From positions 186,001 to 250,000 of the forward strand of contig NZ_LQGV01000004.1 of assembly GCF_001620065.1 (NCBI RefSeq): DNA of 64,000 bases. Reading direction: 5' to 3'. The translations under genes were made by a program, and so were the position numbers. Shown piece after piece: positions 25,760-35,222 of the stretch; the first letter of the stretch is position 1; each line of letters opens with the position of its first letter. This stretch comes from Microbacterium sp. TNHR37B (GTDB lineage Bacteria; Actinomycetota; Actinomycetes; Actinomycetales; Microbacteriaceae). The notes beneath the pieces were generated by a model, which was not told the origin of the DNA, did no database searches, and saw only the letters and a list, made by a program, of their open reading frames with translations.

Positions 25760-25797
25760 TCGCGACGGCCTCAGGCTCTGATCGCGACGGCCTCAGG
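25754..25797. repeat. Perfect 22-bp tandem duplication at convergent gene ends
   Basis: Units 25754-25775 and 25776-25797 are identical. Unit 1 holds the stop of the plus-strand gene and unit 2 holds the stop of the minus-strand gene, so the duplication set the spacing between the two ends. It looks recent. Confidence 0.9.
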
Positions 25798-26131
25798 CCC
25801 GAGCGAGAATCTCGTCGGTCTTCGTCTGCAGGAACTCGCACAGCTGCGCGAGCATCGAGAGGTCGTGGGCGAGGGCCGCGACACCCTCGCTGTCGAGGTC
25901 GAAGCTCTCATTGCGGGCTTCGAACGTCACCGTCCAGCGGGGGGCGTCGTCGATGAGGACAGGCTGGATGTACGTGACGGTGGAGGCCGTTCGAAGGGAG
26001 ACGACGACGAGGCCGGAGTCGGGCCCAGAGGTGAAGTCTTTCTCCAGAACGGAGACGTGGGTCTTCACGGGCTGCCGCCCGCGAAACTCTTCCACCCATC
26101 GCTCGACCGTCGCTTGGTCGCGATAGGGCAT
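25793..26131 (-). CDS. Hypothetical protein
   Basis: A 112-residue soluble protein. It has an amphipathic N-terminal helix (ATVERWVEEFRGR), a central beta region and a C-terminal helix (VAALAHDLSMLAQLCEFLQ). There is no signal peptide, membrane segment or recognisable catalytic motif. ATG 26131 with a GAGGTGCC region upstream gives a normal start. It stands alone, convergent with the tail-anchored protein gene. I do not recognise the family. Confidence 0.65.
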   Translation of the reverse strand: MPYRDQATVERWVEEFRGRQPVKTHVSVLEKDFTSGPDSGLVVVSLRTASTVTYIQPVLIDDAPRWTVTFEARNESFDLDSEGVAALAHDLSMLAQLCEFLQTKTDEILARA

Positions 26132-26290
26132 GGCACCTCATTCGGATCGGTGTGCGGTCACCCTCCGCCTCGGCTGGCACCCGTCGCCGTCGCGTCGCCG
26201 CGATGATGCGCCGGGGGGTGGCACCCCTTAATTATGCAGGGCGTCGTCAAATGTGCCCGCGGGGGTTGACCGGGGCGCGCCCATCCCCCA

Positions 26291-26893
26291 TCATTCGCTG
26301 CCGATCGGCTCCAGGATCTTCTCCAGCATCGCGCGCATAGCCGCCACCGGATCGGTGGCATCGGCCAGCCAGCGCACCTGGATGCCCTCCCAGCCCGTGA
26401 TGACGAGACCGGCGAGGGTGAGTGCGTCGCCGTCGGCGCGGATCCTCCCCGCATCGCGGTCGTGTGCGATGAGTCGTGCGTAGTCGGCGGTGACCTGCGC
26501 GTAGCGGCGGCGGAGCCAGTCGTGTGCCTCGTGCCCGGGAAAGGTCGCCTCGGCCGAGACGATCGAGAACATCCGGACCAGCTCGCGCCGGCCGAGGTTG
26601 CGCTCCACGGTCCCCAGGATCGTGGGGATCAGCCCGTCGCGCCGAGCGCGATCGTCGAAGTCGGCGTCGGCGGCGTCCTCCTGCTCGAGCACGGCGGCCA
26701 GGAGCGAGACCTTCGTGGGGAAGTGGTGCATGACGGTGGTGAGCCCGAGATCGAGCTGCTTGGCGATCTGTCGGAGCGATCCGCCGCGGTAGCCGTGCTC
26801 GCTGAAGACCGCGGTGGCCGACTCGATGATCTCCAGGCGTCGCTCGGCCGACTTGGCGTAGGGGCCGCGGCGGGCGGGCGCGGTCTCGCTCAT
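26291..26893 (-). CDS. TetR-family regulator, likely of the GH42 beta-galactosidase
   Basis: A 200-residue repressor. The N-terminal helix-turn-helix (about 15-60) contains SATAVFSEHGYRGGSLRQIA and LGLTTVMHHFPTKVSLL. The C-terminal part is the variable effector domain. The start at ATG 26893 is preferred over one ten codons earlier, which would run into the operator region. The 76-bp spacer to the divergent GH42 gene carries a dyad, so this regulator probably controls both. Local regulation of a glycosidase by TetR rather than LacI is less usual. Confidence 0.87.
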   Translation of the reverse strand: MSETAPARRGPYAKSAERRLEIIESATAVFSEHGYRGGSLRQIAKQLDLGLTTVMHHFPTKVSLLAAVLEQEDAADADFDDRARRDGLIPTILGTVERNLGRRELVRMFSIVSAEATFPGHEAHDWLRRRYAQVTADYARLIAHDRDAGRIRADGDALTLAGLVITGWEGIQVRWLADATDPVAAMRAMLEKILEPIGSE

Positions 26894-26935
26894 GAGGACG
26901 AGGGTAGTCCGTTCCCTCACCACCCTTCAGAAAAC

Positions 26936-26947
26936 GTGCACATGCAC
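26936..26947. promoter_or_regulatory. Candidate TetR operator between tetR and GH42
   Basis: GTGCA-CA-TGCAC is a perfect 5+2+5 dyad in the short divergent spacer. A smaller ACGG...CCGT dyad lies just right of it. Placement fits repression of the GH42 gene. Inferred. Confidence 0.55.
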
Positions 26948-26969
26948 GGTATTGCCGTATGCTGGCCGA

Positions 26970-29078
26970 GTGACGACGAACCTCGAACGCCCCCGGTGGG
27001 TCGCAGACGGCGCCCTCGGTGCCGGACGCCTGCGATTCGGTGCCGACTACAACCCCGAGCAGTGGCCGCGGGAGGTGTGGGCCGAGGACATGCGTCTCAT
27101 GCGGGAGGCAGGCGTGAACATCGTCTCCCTCGGCATCTTCTCGTGGGCCCTGCTGGAGCCGCGGCCCGGCGAGTGGGACTTCGGCTGGCTCGACGAGGTG
27201 ATGGACCTGCTGCACGAGAACGGCATCGATGTCGACCTCGCCACCGCCACCGCCTCGCCCCCGCCCTGGCTGACGCGGAGACACCCCGAGGTGCTGCCGC
27301 AGACGGCCGACGGCACGGTGCTGTGGCCGGGAGCCCGTCAGCACTGGCGGCCCACCTCGCCGGTCTTCCGCCGCTACTCGCTGCGCCTCGTGCGTGCCCT
27401 CGCCGAGCGTTACGGGGACCACCCCGCACTCGTGGCCTGGCATGTCTCGAACGAGCTCGGCTGCCACAACATCTACGACTACTCCGACGACGCGGCCGCC
27501 GCCTTCCGGGTGTGGCTGCAGGAGCGGTACGGCAGCCTCGACGCCCTCAATGCCGCGTGGGGAACCGCGTTCTGGTCCCAGCACTACGAGGAGTGGGACG
27601 AGATCCTCCCGCCGCGCGTGGCCCCCACGCAGCGCAATCCGGGGCAGCAGCTCGACTTCGAGCGCTTCTCGTCCGACGCGGTCCGCGAGCAGCTCCGTGC
27701 GGAGGGGGCGGTGCTGCGGGAGATCACGCCCGACATCCCGTACACCACCAACTTCATGGTCGCCCAGAACGTGCGCGACATCGACTACGTCTCGTGGGCG
27801 CCCGACGTCGACTTCGTCTCGAACGACCACTACCTCCGGCCGGGCGAGCTCGGTCGCGACGACCTCTCGTTCTGGGCCAACCTGACGGGGAACATCGCCG
27901 AGGGGCGCCCCTGGTTCCTCATGGAGCACGCGGCCAGCGCGGTCAACTGGCGCGACGTGAACCCGCCCAAGCGCGAGGGCGAGCTCGTCCGCGATGCGCT
28001 CACGCACGTCGGACACGGGGCCGACGCCGTCTGCTACTTCCAGTGGCGGCAGTCCCGGGCCGGCGGCGAGCGATACCACTCGGGCATGCTCCCGCACGCG
28101 GGCAGCGATTCACGGGTGTTCCGCGACGTCGTCCGGCTGGGATCGGAGCTGTCGGCGATCTCGGCGGTGACGGGGAGCCGGAGGGAGCCGGCGCGCGTCG
28201 CCGTGCTGTTCGACTACACCTCCTGGTGGGTGTCGGGCCGTGACTCCCACCCGACCGAGTCGGTGAGCTACGACGCGGAGGCCCTCGCCTGGTACCGCGC
28301 GCTCCTCGATCTCGGGGTCCGCGCCGACGTGCGACCGGCCTCGGCCGAGTTCGACGGGTACGAGGTCCTCGTCGCGCCGATGCTCCACGTCGTCACGCGC
28401 GAGCTCCGTGCGCGGCTCGAGGCGTTCGTCGAGGCGGGCGGCCACCTCGTCACCACCTACTTCTCCGGCACCGTCGACGAGCACGACCGGGTATGGCTCG
28501 GGGGGTACCCCGGCGCCCTCCGCGACCTCGTCGGCGTCACGGTGGAGGAGTTCGTCCCGCTTCTGGCCGACGAGCGGGCGGGGCTCGCCTCCGGCGCGAT
28601 CGCCGAGCACTGGACCGAGCGGATCACCCACACGGGCGCCGATGTGGAGGTGCTCGACACGTACCTCGGCGGTGACCTCGACGGCGCCCCGGCGGTCACC
28701 CGGCGCCGTACGCGCGCCGGCGGCACCGCGACCTATGTGTCCGCCGACATCGGGCGCGCCGGGGCGCACGGCGTGCTCCGGGCCCTCGCGGTGGAGGTCG
28801 ACGCGCTCGCCGCCGATCCGCTCGCCGCCGACGGACGCGTGGAGGTCATCGTCCGCACCGCCGATGACGCGCGCTTCGTCTTCCTCGCCAACCGGACCGA
28901 CGAGAGCGTGCTCCTCGACGTCGACGGGGAGACCGTGGGCGGAGTCCGCGCCGACGACACCGGCGCGGTGAGCCTGCCGCCCCGCGCCGTCGCGGTGCTG
29001 AGGGCAGCGCGCGAGAGCGCTCCCGCGCGTCGCGACGATGTCGTGCGCGAGTCCCCCCGCCAACCTGAGAGAGTGTGA
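26970..29078 (+). CDS. GH42 beta-galactosidase
   Basis: Hydrolyses terminal beta-galactosides, typically short galacto-oligosaccharides from plant galactan or transgalactosylation products, in the cytoplasm. It is 702 residues without a signal peptide. The TIM barrel begins with LRFGADYNPEQWP at about 21-33. The acid/base is Glu162 in WHVSNELGCHN and the nucleophile Glu319 in FLMEHAAS. Trimerisation and beta-sandwich domains follow (about 390-690). GTG 26970 is chosen because it aligns the protein start with the family. It is followed with almost no gap by a DUF1349 protein gene. Confidence 0.93.
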   Translation: MTTNLERPRWVADGALGAGRLRFGADYNPEQWPREVWAEDMRLMREAGVNIVSLGIFSWALLEPRPGEWDFGWLDEVMDLLHENGIDVDLATATASPPPWLTRRHPEVLPQTADGTVLWPGARQHWRPTSPVFRRYSLRLVRALAERYGDHPALVAWHVSNELGCHNIYDYSDDAAAAFRVWLQERYGSLDALNAAWGTAFWSQHYEEWDEILPPRVAPTQRNPGQQLDFERFSSDAVREQLRAEGAVLREITPDIPYTTNFMVAQNVRDIDYVSWAPDVDFVSNDHYLRPGELGRDDLSFWANLTGNIAEGRPWFLMEHAASAVNWRDVNPPKREGELVRDALTHVGHGADAVCYFQWRQSRAGGERYHSGMLPHAGSDSRVFRDVVRLGSELSAISAVTGSRREPARVAVLFDYTSWWVSGRDSHPTESVSYDAEALAWYRALLDLGVRADVRPASAEFDGYEVLVAPMLHVVTRELRARLEAFVEAGGHLVTTYFSGTVDEHDRVWLGGYPGALRDLVGVTVEEFVPLLADERAGLASGAIAEHWTERITHTGADVEVLDTYLGGDLDGAPAVTRRRTRAGGTATYVSADIGRAGAHGVLRALAVEVDALAADPLAADGRVEVIVRTADDARFVFLANRTDESVLLDVDGETVGGVRADDTGAVSLPPRAVAVLRAARESAPARRDDVVRESPRQPERV

Positions 29079-29080
29079 GC

Positions 29081-29695
29081 ATGTCCCACGAGCAACACCC
29101 CACCGATCCCCTCCCGACGCGTGCCATCGCCTGGTCCGAAGGCTCCTGGACGACGGCGCCCGTTGCCGTGGCCGAGGACGGCTCCTCGCTCCGCGTGACC
29201 GCCGTCGAGGGGAGCGACGCGTGGCGTCACACGGCCTACGGGTTCGTCCACGACACCGAGCACGCCCTCGTCGCCCCGTTCCCCGTCGGATCGGCGATGG
29301 AGGTGGAGTTCCACGCCGACTTCCAGGAGGAGTTCGACCAGGCGGGCCTGTTCGTGCGCACCGACGAGGAGCGCTGGATGAAGGCGGGGGTGGAGTACGC
29401 CGACGGCGTGCTGGGGCTCGGGGCCGTGGTCACCGACATCCGCTCGGACTGGTCGATCGCGCCCGTGCCGGAGTGGTCGGGCCGGCGTATCCGCGTGCGT
29501 GTGAGCCGCGGGGTCGACGCCCTCACCCTCCGCGCCGCGGCCGACGACGAGGAGTTCCGGCTCGTGCGGGTCGTGCCCTACGCCGGGGAGCGCAATGCGT
29601 CCGCCGGCCCCTTCGTCTGCGCGCCGACGCGCGCGGGACTCGAGGTGACCTTCACGGCGTGGCGGCAGACCGCCGCCGACGCCGCGCTCCACTGA
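29081..29695 (+). CDS. DUF1349 concanavalin-like protein
   Basis: A 204-residue cytoplasmic protein with the beta-jelly-roll pattern of DUF1349: FHADFQEEFDQAGLFVR, WMKAGVEY and GAVVTDIRSDWS are family marks. DUF1349 proteins accompany many glycoside hydrolases, and a role in binding or modifying oligosaccharides has been proposed, but none is proven. ATG 29081 is preferred because a GAGAGAG site sits upstream, although a GTG two codons earlier overlapping the GH42 stop is possible. It is co-transcribed with GH42 and converges on rhaB. Confidence 0.85.
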   Translation: MSHEQHPTDPLPTRAIAWSEGSWTTAPVAVAEDGSSLRVTAVEGSDAWRHTAYGFVHDTEHALVAPFPVGSAMEVEFHADFQEEFDQAGLFVRTDEERWMKAGVEYADGVLGLGAVVTDIRSDWSIAPVPEWSGRRIRVRVSRGVDALTLRAAADDEEFRLVRVVPYAGERNASAGPFVCAPTRAGLEVTFTAWRQTAADAALH

Positions 29696-29708
29696 GCGAG
29701 CGCTCGCC

Positions 29709-31169
29709 TCAGCGCGGGTCGTAGCGGCGGGGAGCGTGGGTCTGTGCGACGAGGCCGCGCACCGTCTCCACATCTCCGGTAACGAGCCCCTGGGCCCGCG
29801 CCTGCACGAGCACGTTCCCCAGCGCTGTGGCCTCCACGGGCCCGGCGAGTACCGGCAACCCCGCCCTGTCGGCGATGCGCTGACACAAGAGCGTGTTGAG
29901 GGCGCCTCCGCCGACGACGTGGATCGCCTGCGCATCCACGCCTCCGAGCGCGGCGGCGGTGCGGCCTGCCTCGGCGAACGCCTGCGCGAGCGACTCCACG
30001 ATGGCGCGGGCGTATCCGGCGCGGGAGCGTGGCGGTGCGACGCCGTGCTCGTCGCACCAGGCATCGATCCGTGACGGCATGTCGCCGGGGGGGAGGAAAC
30101 GGGGGTCGTTCACGTCGAACACGGGCACGGCGGACGCGGGCACTTCGGCCGCCTGGGCCAGCAGAACGGGAAGGTCGATCGCCGGAGCGGTGCCGGAGGA
30201 ACGCGCGGCGTCCTCTCTCTCCCACCCCCGGATCGTCTCGCTCAGCACCCACAGCCCCATCACGTTGTGGAGCAGGCGCACGCGTCCGTCCACGCCGCCC
30301 TCATTGGTGAAGTTCGCCGCGAGAGCGGCCGCTGTGCGCACCGGAGCGGCGACTTCGACGCCGACCAGCCCCCACGTTCCGCACGAGATGTAGACGGCCG
30401 ACTCGGCGCGCATCGGCACGGCGACCACCGCCGACGCCGTGTCGTGCGAGCCCACGGCCGTGACGGTCGCACCGGATCCGCCCGCACCGACCGACCGGGC
30501 GACCTCGGGCCGCAGCGCCCCGACGGTGTCGCCGGGGGCGATGAGCGGAGGGAGGAGGGCGGCAGGGATGCCGAGGTCGTCGGCGAGCGCGGTATCCCAG
30601 CGCGCGTTCGTCCAGTCCAGCAGGCCCGTCGTGGAGGCGTTCGTCAGCTCGGCGCGGGCGGTGCCGGTGAGCCAGTACGCGAGGAGATCGGGAACCAGCA
30701 GCACCGTGTCGGCGGCCGCCAGGACGGCGGGGTCTTCGGCGGCGAGCTGGTACACGGTCGTGAACGGAAGGAACTGCAGGCCGTTGCGGGCATACAGGTC
30801 GGCGTGGGGGTGCCGGGCGTGGACGGCATCGACCCCCCGCGCCGTCCGCGCATCGCGGTAGTGGAACGGATCGCCCAAGAGGCGCCCCTCCGACCCGCGC
30901 CGCGCGCCGCGGAGAAGCCCGTAGTCCACGGCCCACGAGTCGATGCCGATCGAGCGGATCTCGGGATGGGCGGTGAACGCCGACCGCAGACCGTCCAGCG
31001 CCGCGGCGTAGAGGCCGAGGATGTTCCAGTGGAGCCCGTCGGCCGTCGCGACCGGCTCGTTCGGAAAGCGCGCGACCGTCGTGGTCTCCAGCACGCCGGC
31101 GCCCACGCGGCCGACGATGACGCGGCCGCTCGTCGCGCCCAGGTCGACGGCGGCGACCTGCCCGGTCAT
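29709..31169 (-). CDS. rhaB: Rhamnulokinase
   Basis: Phosphorylates L-rhamnulose to L-rhamnulose 1-phosphate. This FGGY-family kinase is 486 residues. The first ATPase subdomain begins with VAAVDLGATSGRVIVG and contains GIDSWAVDYGLL. The hinge is near VGSHDTASAVVAVP, and the C-terminal ATP region contains VVGGGALNTLLCQRIADR. It is the last gene of the five-gene rhamnose operon, its ATG at 31169 overlapping the aldolase stop by 4 nt. It converges on the DUF1349 gene with a 13-bp gap. Confidence 0.95.
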   Translation of the reverse strand: MTGQVAAVDLGATSGRVIVGRVGAGVLETTTVARFPNEPVATADGLHWNILGLYAAALDGLRSAFTAHPEIRSIGIDSWAVDYGLLRGARRGSEGRLLGDPFHYRDARTARGVDAVHARHPHADLYARNGLQFLPFTTVYQLAAEDPAVLAAADTVLLVPDLLAYWLTGTARAELTNASTTGLLDWTNARWDTALADDLGIPAALLPPLIAPGDTVGALRPEVARSVGAGGSGATVTAVGSHDTASAVVAVPMRAESAVYISCGTWGLVGVEVAAPVRTAAALAANFTNEGGVDGRVRLLHNVMGLWVLSETIRGWEREDAARSSGTAPAIDLPVLLAQAAEVPASAVPVFDVNDPRFLPPGDMPSRIDAWCDEHGVAPPRSRAGYARAIVESLAQAFAEAGRTAAALGGVDAQAIHVVGGGALNTLLCQRIADRAGLPVLAGPVEATALGNVLVQARAQGLVTGDVETVRGLVAQTHAPRRYDPR

Positions 31170-33202
31170 CGCAGGAACGCGGCGGCGACGCCGGAGTCGA
31201 CCGGGATGTGGAGACCCGTGGTGCGCGAGAGCTCCGGCCCGGTGAGCACCGACACGGCGTCGGCGACGTTCTCGGGCACGACCTCGCGCTTGAGGATCGT
31301 GCGGCCTGCGTAGAACTTTCCCAGGTCCTCTTCCTTGACGCCGTAGGTCGCGGCGCGGTTGGCGCCCCACCCCGCGGCGAAGATCCCCGATCCGCGCACG
31401 ACGCCGTCGGGGTTGATCCCGTTGACGCGCACGCCGTACTCGCCGAGCTCGACCGCGAGCAGGCGCACCTGGTGGGCCTGGTCGGCCTTCGTGGCGGAGT
31501 AGGCGATGTTGTTCGGGCCGGCGAACACCGAGTTCTTGGAGGAGATGTAGATCACATCTCCTCCCATGCCCTGAGCGATCAGCGCGGCGGCGGCGGTGCG
31601 GGAGACGAGGAAGGAGCCCTTCGCCATGACGTCGTGCTGGAGGTCCCAGTCCTTCTCGGTGGTCTCCAGGAGCGGCTTGGACAGCGAGAGGCCGGCGTTG
31701 TTGACCACGAGATCGACCCCGCCGAAGGCGAGGACCGTCTCATCGATCGCCGCCTGGACCGCCGCCTCGTCGGCGACGTTGACCGCCACTCCGATCGCGA
31801 CGTCGGTCCCGCCCAGTTCGGCGGCGGCCGCGCGCGCCTTGTCGAGGTCGAGGTCGGCCACCACGACGCAGGCGCCGTCGGCGGCCAGGCGCGTGGCGAT
31901 GGCCTTGCCGATCCCCGACGCGGCACCGGTGACGAACGCGATGCGGCCCTGGTGCGTCTTCGGCTTCGGCATCCGCTGGAGCTTGGCCTCCTCCAGTGCC
32001 CAGTACTCGATGCGGAACTTCTCCGCGTCGGAGATCGGCGCATACGTCGACAGCGCTTCGGCGCCGCGCATCACGTTGATCGCGTTGACGTAGAACTCGC
32101 CGGCCACGCGCGCCGTCTGCGTGTGGGCACCGAAGCTGAACATCCCGACACCCGGGACCAGCACGATGAGGGGATCGGCGCCGCGCATCGCGGGGGAGTC
32201 GCTGCTCGCATGCGCCTCGTAGTAGGCCTGGTAGTCGGCGCGGTATTCGGCGTGCAGCTCTCGCAGTCGGGCGATGGTCTCTTCGACCGAGGCGGTCGCC
32301 GGCAGGTCGACGAGGAGAGGCTTCACCTTCGTCCGGAGGAAATGGTCGGGGCAGCTCGTGCCCAGCGCCGCCAGCGCGGGGGCCTTCTCCGACGCGAGGA
32401 AGTCGAGGACGACGTCGCTGTCGGTGTAATGCCCCACGACCACGCGGTCGGTCGAGGCGAGACCGCGGATGGTGGGGGCCAGGGCCGCGGCCTTCTTCCG
32501 CCGCTCGGCTTCCGGCAGCGCCGCGTAGCCGGGACGCGTTCCCCCGAAGGGCTCCGGATCGCCGTGCTCCTGGATGTAGGCGGCGGCCGTGTCGATGATC
32601 CAGCGCGAGTTCGCCTCGGCCTCCTCCGAGGTGTCTCCCCACGCCGTGATGCCGTGGCCGCCGAGGATCGTCCCGATCGCCTGCGGGTGGGCGGCCTTCA
32701 CCGCCGCGATGTCCAGTCCGAGCTGGAACCCGGGGCGCCGCCACGGCACCCACACCACGCGGTCGCCGAAGATGCGGGTCGTCAGCACCTCGCCGTCGAC
32801 CGCGGTGGCGATCGCGATCCCCGAGTCGGGGTGGAGATGGTCCACGTGGGCGGCGTCGACGAGGCCGTGCATCGCGGTGTCGATCGAGGGCGCTGCTCCA
32901 CCCTTTCCGTGCAGGCAGTAGTCGAAGGCGGCGACCATCTCGTCTTCGCGCTCCACTCCCGGATACACGCCGGTGAGTGCGCGCAGACGGTCCAGGCGCA
33001 GAACGGCGAGGCCGGCCTCGGTGAGCGTGCCGAGGTCACCCCCCGAACCTTTCACCCACAGCAGCTCGACCGGCTCGCCGGTGACCGGGTCGATGTCGCT
33101 CCCCTTGGCCGACGTGTTGCCGCCCGCGTAGTTGGTGTTGCGGGGGTCGGCTCCCAGGCGGTTGCTGCGGGCGAGCAGATCGGCGACCGTGGCGTTCGTC
33201 AT
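31166..33202 (-). CDS. rhaD: Bifunctional rhamnulose-1-phosphate aldolase / lactaldehyde dehydrogenase
   Basis: A 678-residue fusion that cleaves rhamnulose 1-phosphate to dihydroxyacetone phosphate and L-lactaldehyde and then oxidises the aldehyde. Residues 1-390 are a class II aldolase domain: GGNTSAK near 28-34, zinc ligands HLH at 122-124 and GGHG near 187. Residues 425-678 are a short-chain dehydrogenase with TGAASGIGKA and the catalytic YSATK pair. This RhaD/RhaE-like fusion is known in Bacillus, Rhizobium and actinobacteria. ATG 33202 has a GAAGGAA site and overlaps the hydrolase stop. Confidence 0.94.
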   Translation of the reverse strand: MTNATVADLLARSNRLGADPRNTNYAGGNTSAKGSDIDPVTGEPVELLWVKGSGGDLGTLTEAGLAVLRLDRLRALTGVYPGVEREDEMVAAFDYCLHGKGGAAPSIDTAMHGLVDAAHVDHLHPDSGIAIATAVDGEVLTTRIFGDRVVWVPWRRPGFQLGLDIAAVKAAHPQAIGTILGGHGITAWGDTSEEAEANSRWIIDTAAAYIQEHGDPEPFGGTRPGYAALPEAERRKKAAALAPTIRGLASTDRVVVGHYTDSDVVLDFLASEKAPALAALGTSCPDHFLRTKVKPLLVDLPATASVEETIARLRELHAEYRADYQAYYEAHASSDSPAMRGADPLIVLVPGVGMFSFGAHTQTARVAGEFYVNAINVMRGAEALSTYAPISDAEKFRIEYWALEEAKLQRMPKPKTHQGRIAFVTGAASGIGKAIATRLAADGACVVVADLDLDKARAAAAELGGTDVAIGVAVNVADEAAVQAAIDETVLAFGGVDLVVNNAGLSLSKPLLETTEKDWDLQHDVMAKGSFLVSRTAAAALIAQGMGGDVIYISSKNSVFAGPNNIAYSATKADQAHQVRLLAVELGEYGVRVNGINPDGVVRGSGIFAAGWGANRAATYGVKEEDLGKFYAGRTILKREVVPENVADAVSVLTGPELSRTTGLHIPVDSGVAAAFLR

Positions 33203-34059
33203 GCGGATTCCTTCGTGGTGGGGTGAGAGGCGGAGAGGAGGGTGGCGGCGATGCGGTCGATCGACGCCGTGGCGGCGGGGCCAGGGCGGTTGAGGTGGCC
33301 GTGCGCCTGACCCGGTTCGATCGACACGTCCACGCGCACGCCGGCGGCGGCGAGGGCGCGGGCGAACTCCTCGCCGGAGGGACGGAGGCCGTCGACCTCG
33401 TCGTTGATCATCAGCACGGGAGGCAGTCCCGACAGCTCCTCGGCGGAGGCGGTGCCGGGAATGGCGTAGACGTCGGCGTCGCCGACCGGTCCGCCCACGT
33501 AGTTCTCGTACATCTCCAGGATCAGTTCCGCCGTGAAGACGTCGTCGGCCGGCCGGGCGTCCAGGAGCGCACGCAGCTCCGGGCTCGCCGGGGTCTGCAC
33601 GGCGTGGAGGGTGGGGTAGGCGAGCACGAGGTGGGCGGGGACCGGTCCGCCCGTGTGCACGAGACGCAGCGCGGCTCCGGTTGCGAGGTTCGCGCCGGCA
33701 CTGGCGCCGCCGAGACTCCAGGGACCTGCCGCCCGTCCGCTCGCGACCGCCCACGCGAAGGCGGCGACCACCTCGTCGTGGGCGACGGGGTAACGTCCGT
33801 CCTCCTCGTGGCGCAGCTCGTGGTCCCATCCCTCCGGCACGGGGGAGCGGTGGTAGTCCACGCTGACGACCGTGACGCCGTGGGCGGCGAGGTCTCGGGC
33901 GACCCCGTGGCCTTCGGGCATGTCGAGATCGCCGGCGACGAACCCGCCGCCGTGCGCCCACACCAGCCCCGGGCCGGCGGGAGGGTCCGGGGTGTAGGTC
34001 CGCACGCGGAGCGGGCCGTGGGGGCCCGCGATCCGTTCGTCCGCGATCGTGACGCTCAC
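33199..34059 (-). CDS. Alpha/beta hydrolase (HSL/acetyl-esterase type)
   Basis: A 286-residue cytoplasmic esterase-like protein. It shows the oxyanion motif HGGGF near residue 36, the nucleophile elbow GGASAG near 130, and a late Asp/His pair (NDEVDGLRP, GQAHGH) consistent with the hormone-sensitive-lipase family. It is locked inside the rhamnose operon by 4-nt overlaps on both sides (GTGA with rhaI, ATGA with the aldolase). That suggests a dedicated role such as deacylating acetylated rhamnose, but this is inference. The start is GTG 34059. Confidence 0.85.
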   Translation of the reverse strand: MSVTIADERIAGPHGPLRVRTYTPDPPAGPGLVWAHGGGFVAGDLDMPEGHGVARDLAAHGVTVVSVDYHRSPVPEGWDHELRHEEDGRYPVAHDEVVAAFAWAVASGRAAGPWSLGGASAGANLATGAALRLVHTGGPVPAHLVLAYPTLHAVQTPASPELRALLDARPADDVFTAELILEMYENYVGGPVGDADVYAIPGTASAEELSGLPPVLMINDEVDGLRPSGEEFARALAAAGVRVDVSIEPGQAHGHLNRPGPAATASIDRIAATLLSASHPTTKESA

Positions 34060-35222
34060 GCGCCCCAACCCGCCTGCGTTCCGCCCACCCGCTCGTCGGC
34101 GATGCGCTGGGCGTACCCGGAAGCGAGGTAGGCGGCCATCGGATCGGCGGGAAGACCGCGCGACTCGCGCCACTGGGCCAGCGCCGGGCGCACGTCGGTC
34201 TGGAAGGCGTCCATGAACAGGGCGTTCGCCGCGAGCACGTCGTTCGCCTCCTGCGCGGCCGCGAGGGCGTCGCGGTCGAGAAGCAGGGCGCGTGCGGTCA
34301 TCTCCTGGACGTTGAGCACCGAGCGGATCTGACCCGGGATCTTGTCTTCGATGTTGTGGCACTGGTCGAGCATGAACGCGACGTCGGGGTTGTTCAGCCC
34401 GCCCCCGCGGACCACCTCGACGAGGATCCGGAAGAGCTGGAAGGGGTCCGCGGCACCCACGATGAGGTCGTCGTCGGCGTAGAAGCGCGAGTTGAAGTCG
34501 AACGAGCCCAGCTTCCCGAGGCGCAGCAGCTGCATGACGATGAACTCGATGTTCGTGCCCGGGGCGTGGTGGCCGGTGTCCAGGCACACCATCGCGCGTT
34601 CGCCGAGGGCCGCCACCTGCACGTAGGAGGTTCCCCAGTCCGGAACGTCGGTGTGGTAGAACGCCGGCTCGAAGAACTTGTACTCCAGGACCAGGCGCTG
34701 GTCGCCCGTGAGTCGCGCGTAGATCTCCTGGAGCGAGTCGTGGAGACGGTCCTGACGGGCCCGCATGTCGTTCTGTCCCGGGTAGTTCGAGCCTTCCGCA
34801 AGCCAGATCTTCAGGTCGCGTGAGCCGGTGGCGTCCATGATGTCGATGCACGCGAGGTGGTGGTCGATCGCCTTGCGGCGGATGCTCTCGTCGTGGTGGG
34901 TGAGGGCGCCGAACTTGTAGTCCTCGTCCTGGAAGGTGTTGGAGTTGATCGTGCCGAGCGAGACCCCGAGGTCTTCGGCGTGACGGCGCAGCGCCCCGTA
35001 GTCGTCCACGGCGTCCCACGGGATGTGGAGCGCGACACTCGGCGCGAGCGCCGTGTAGCGGTGCACCTGGGCGGCGTCGGCGATCTTCTCGAATGGATCG
35101 CGCGGCGTTCCCGGGGTGGGGAAGACGCGGAATCGCGTGCCGGAGTTGCCGAACGCCCAGCTGGGGAGCTCGATCGCCTGCGCGGCGAGAGTGGACTGGA
35201 CGTCGGAGGAGAGGATGCTCAC
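34056..35222 (-). CDS. rhaI: L-rhamnose isomerase
   Basis: Converts L-rhamnose to L-rhamnulose. At 388 residues it belongs to the Pseudomonas stutzeri RhaI type rather than the E. coli RhaA type. Metal and substrate residues are visible in KIWLAEGSNYPGQND, YKFFEPAFYHTDVPDWG, LDTGHHAPGTN and FDFNSRFYADDDL, the set of Glu/Asp/His ligands of this xylose-isomerase-like barrel. ATG 35222 overlaps the mutarotase stop by 4 nt, and its own stop overlaps the hydrolase start. Confidence 0.95.
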   Translation of the reverse strand: MSILSSDVQSTLAAQAIELPSWAFGNSGTRFRVFPTPGTPRDPFEKIADAAQVHRYTALAPSVALHIPWDAVDDYGALRRHAEDLGVSLGTINSNTFQDEDYKFGALTHHDESIRRKAIDHHLACIDIMDATGSRDLKIWLAEGSNYPGQNDMRARQDRLHDSLQEIYARLTGDQRLVLEYKFFEPAFYHTDVPDWGTSYVQVAALGERAMVCLDTGHHAPGTNIEFIVMQLLRLGKLGSFDFNSRFYADDDLIVGAADPFQLFRILVEVVRGGGLNNPDVAFMLDQCHNIEDKIPGQIRSVLNVQEMTARALLLDRDALAAAQEANDVLAANALFMDAFQTDVRPALAQWRESRGLPADPMAAYLASGYAQRIADERVGGTQAGWGA

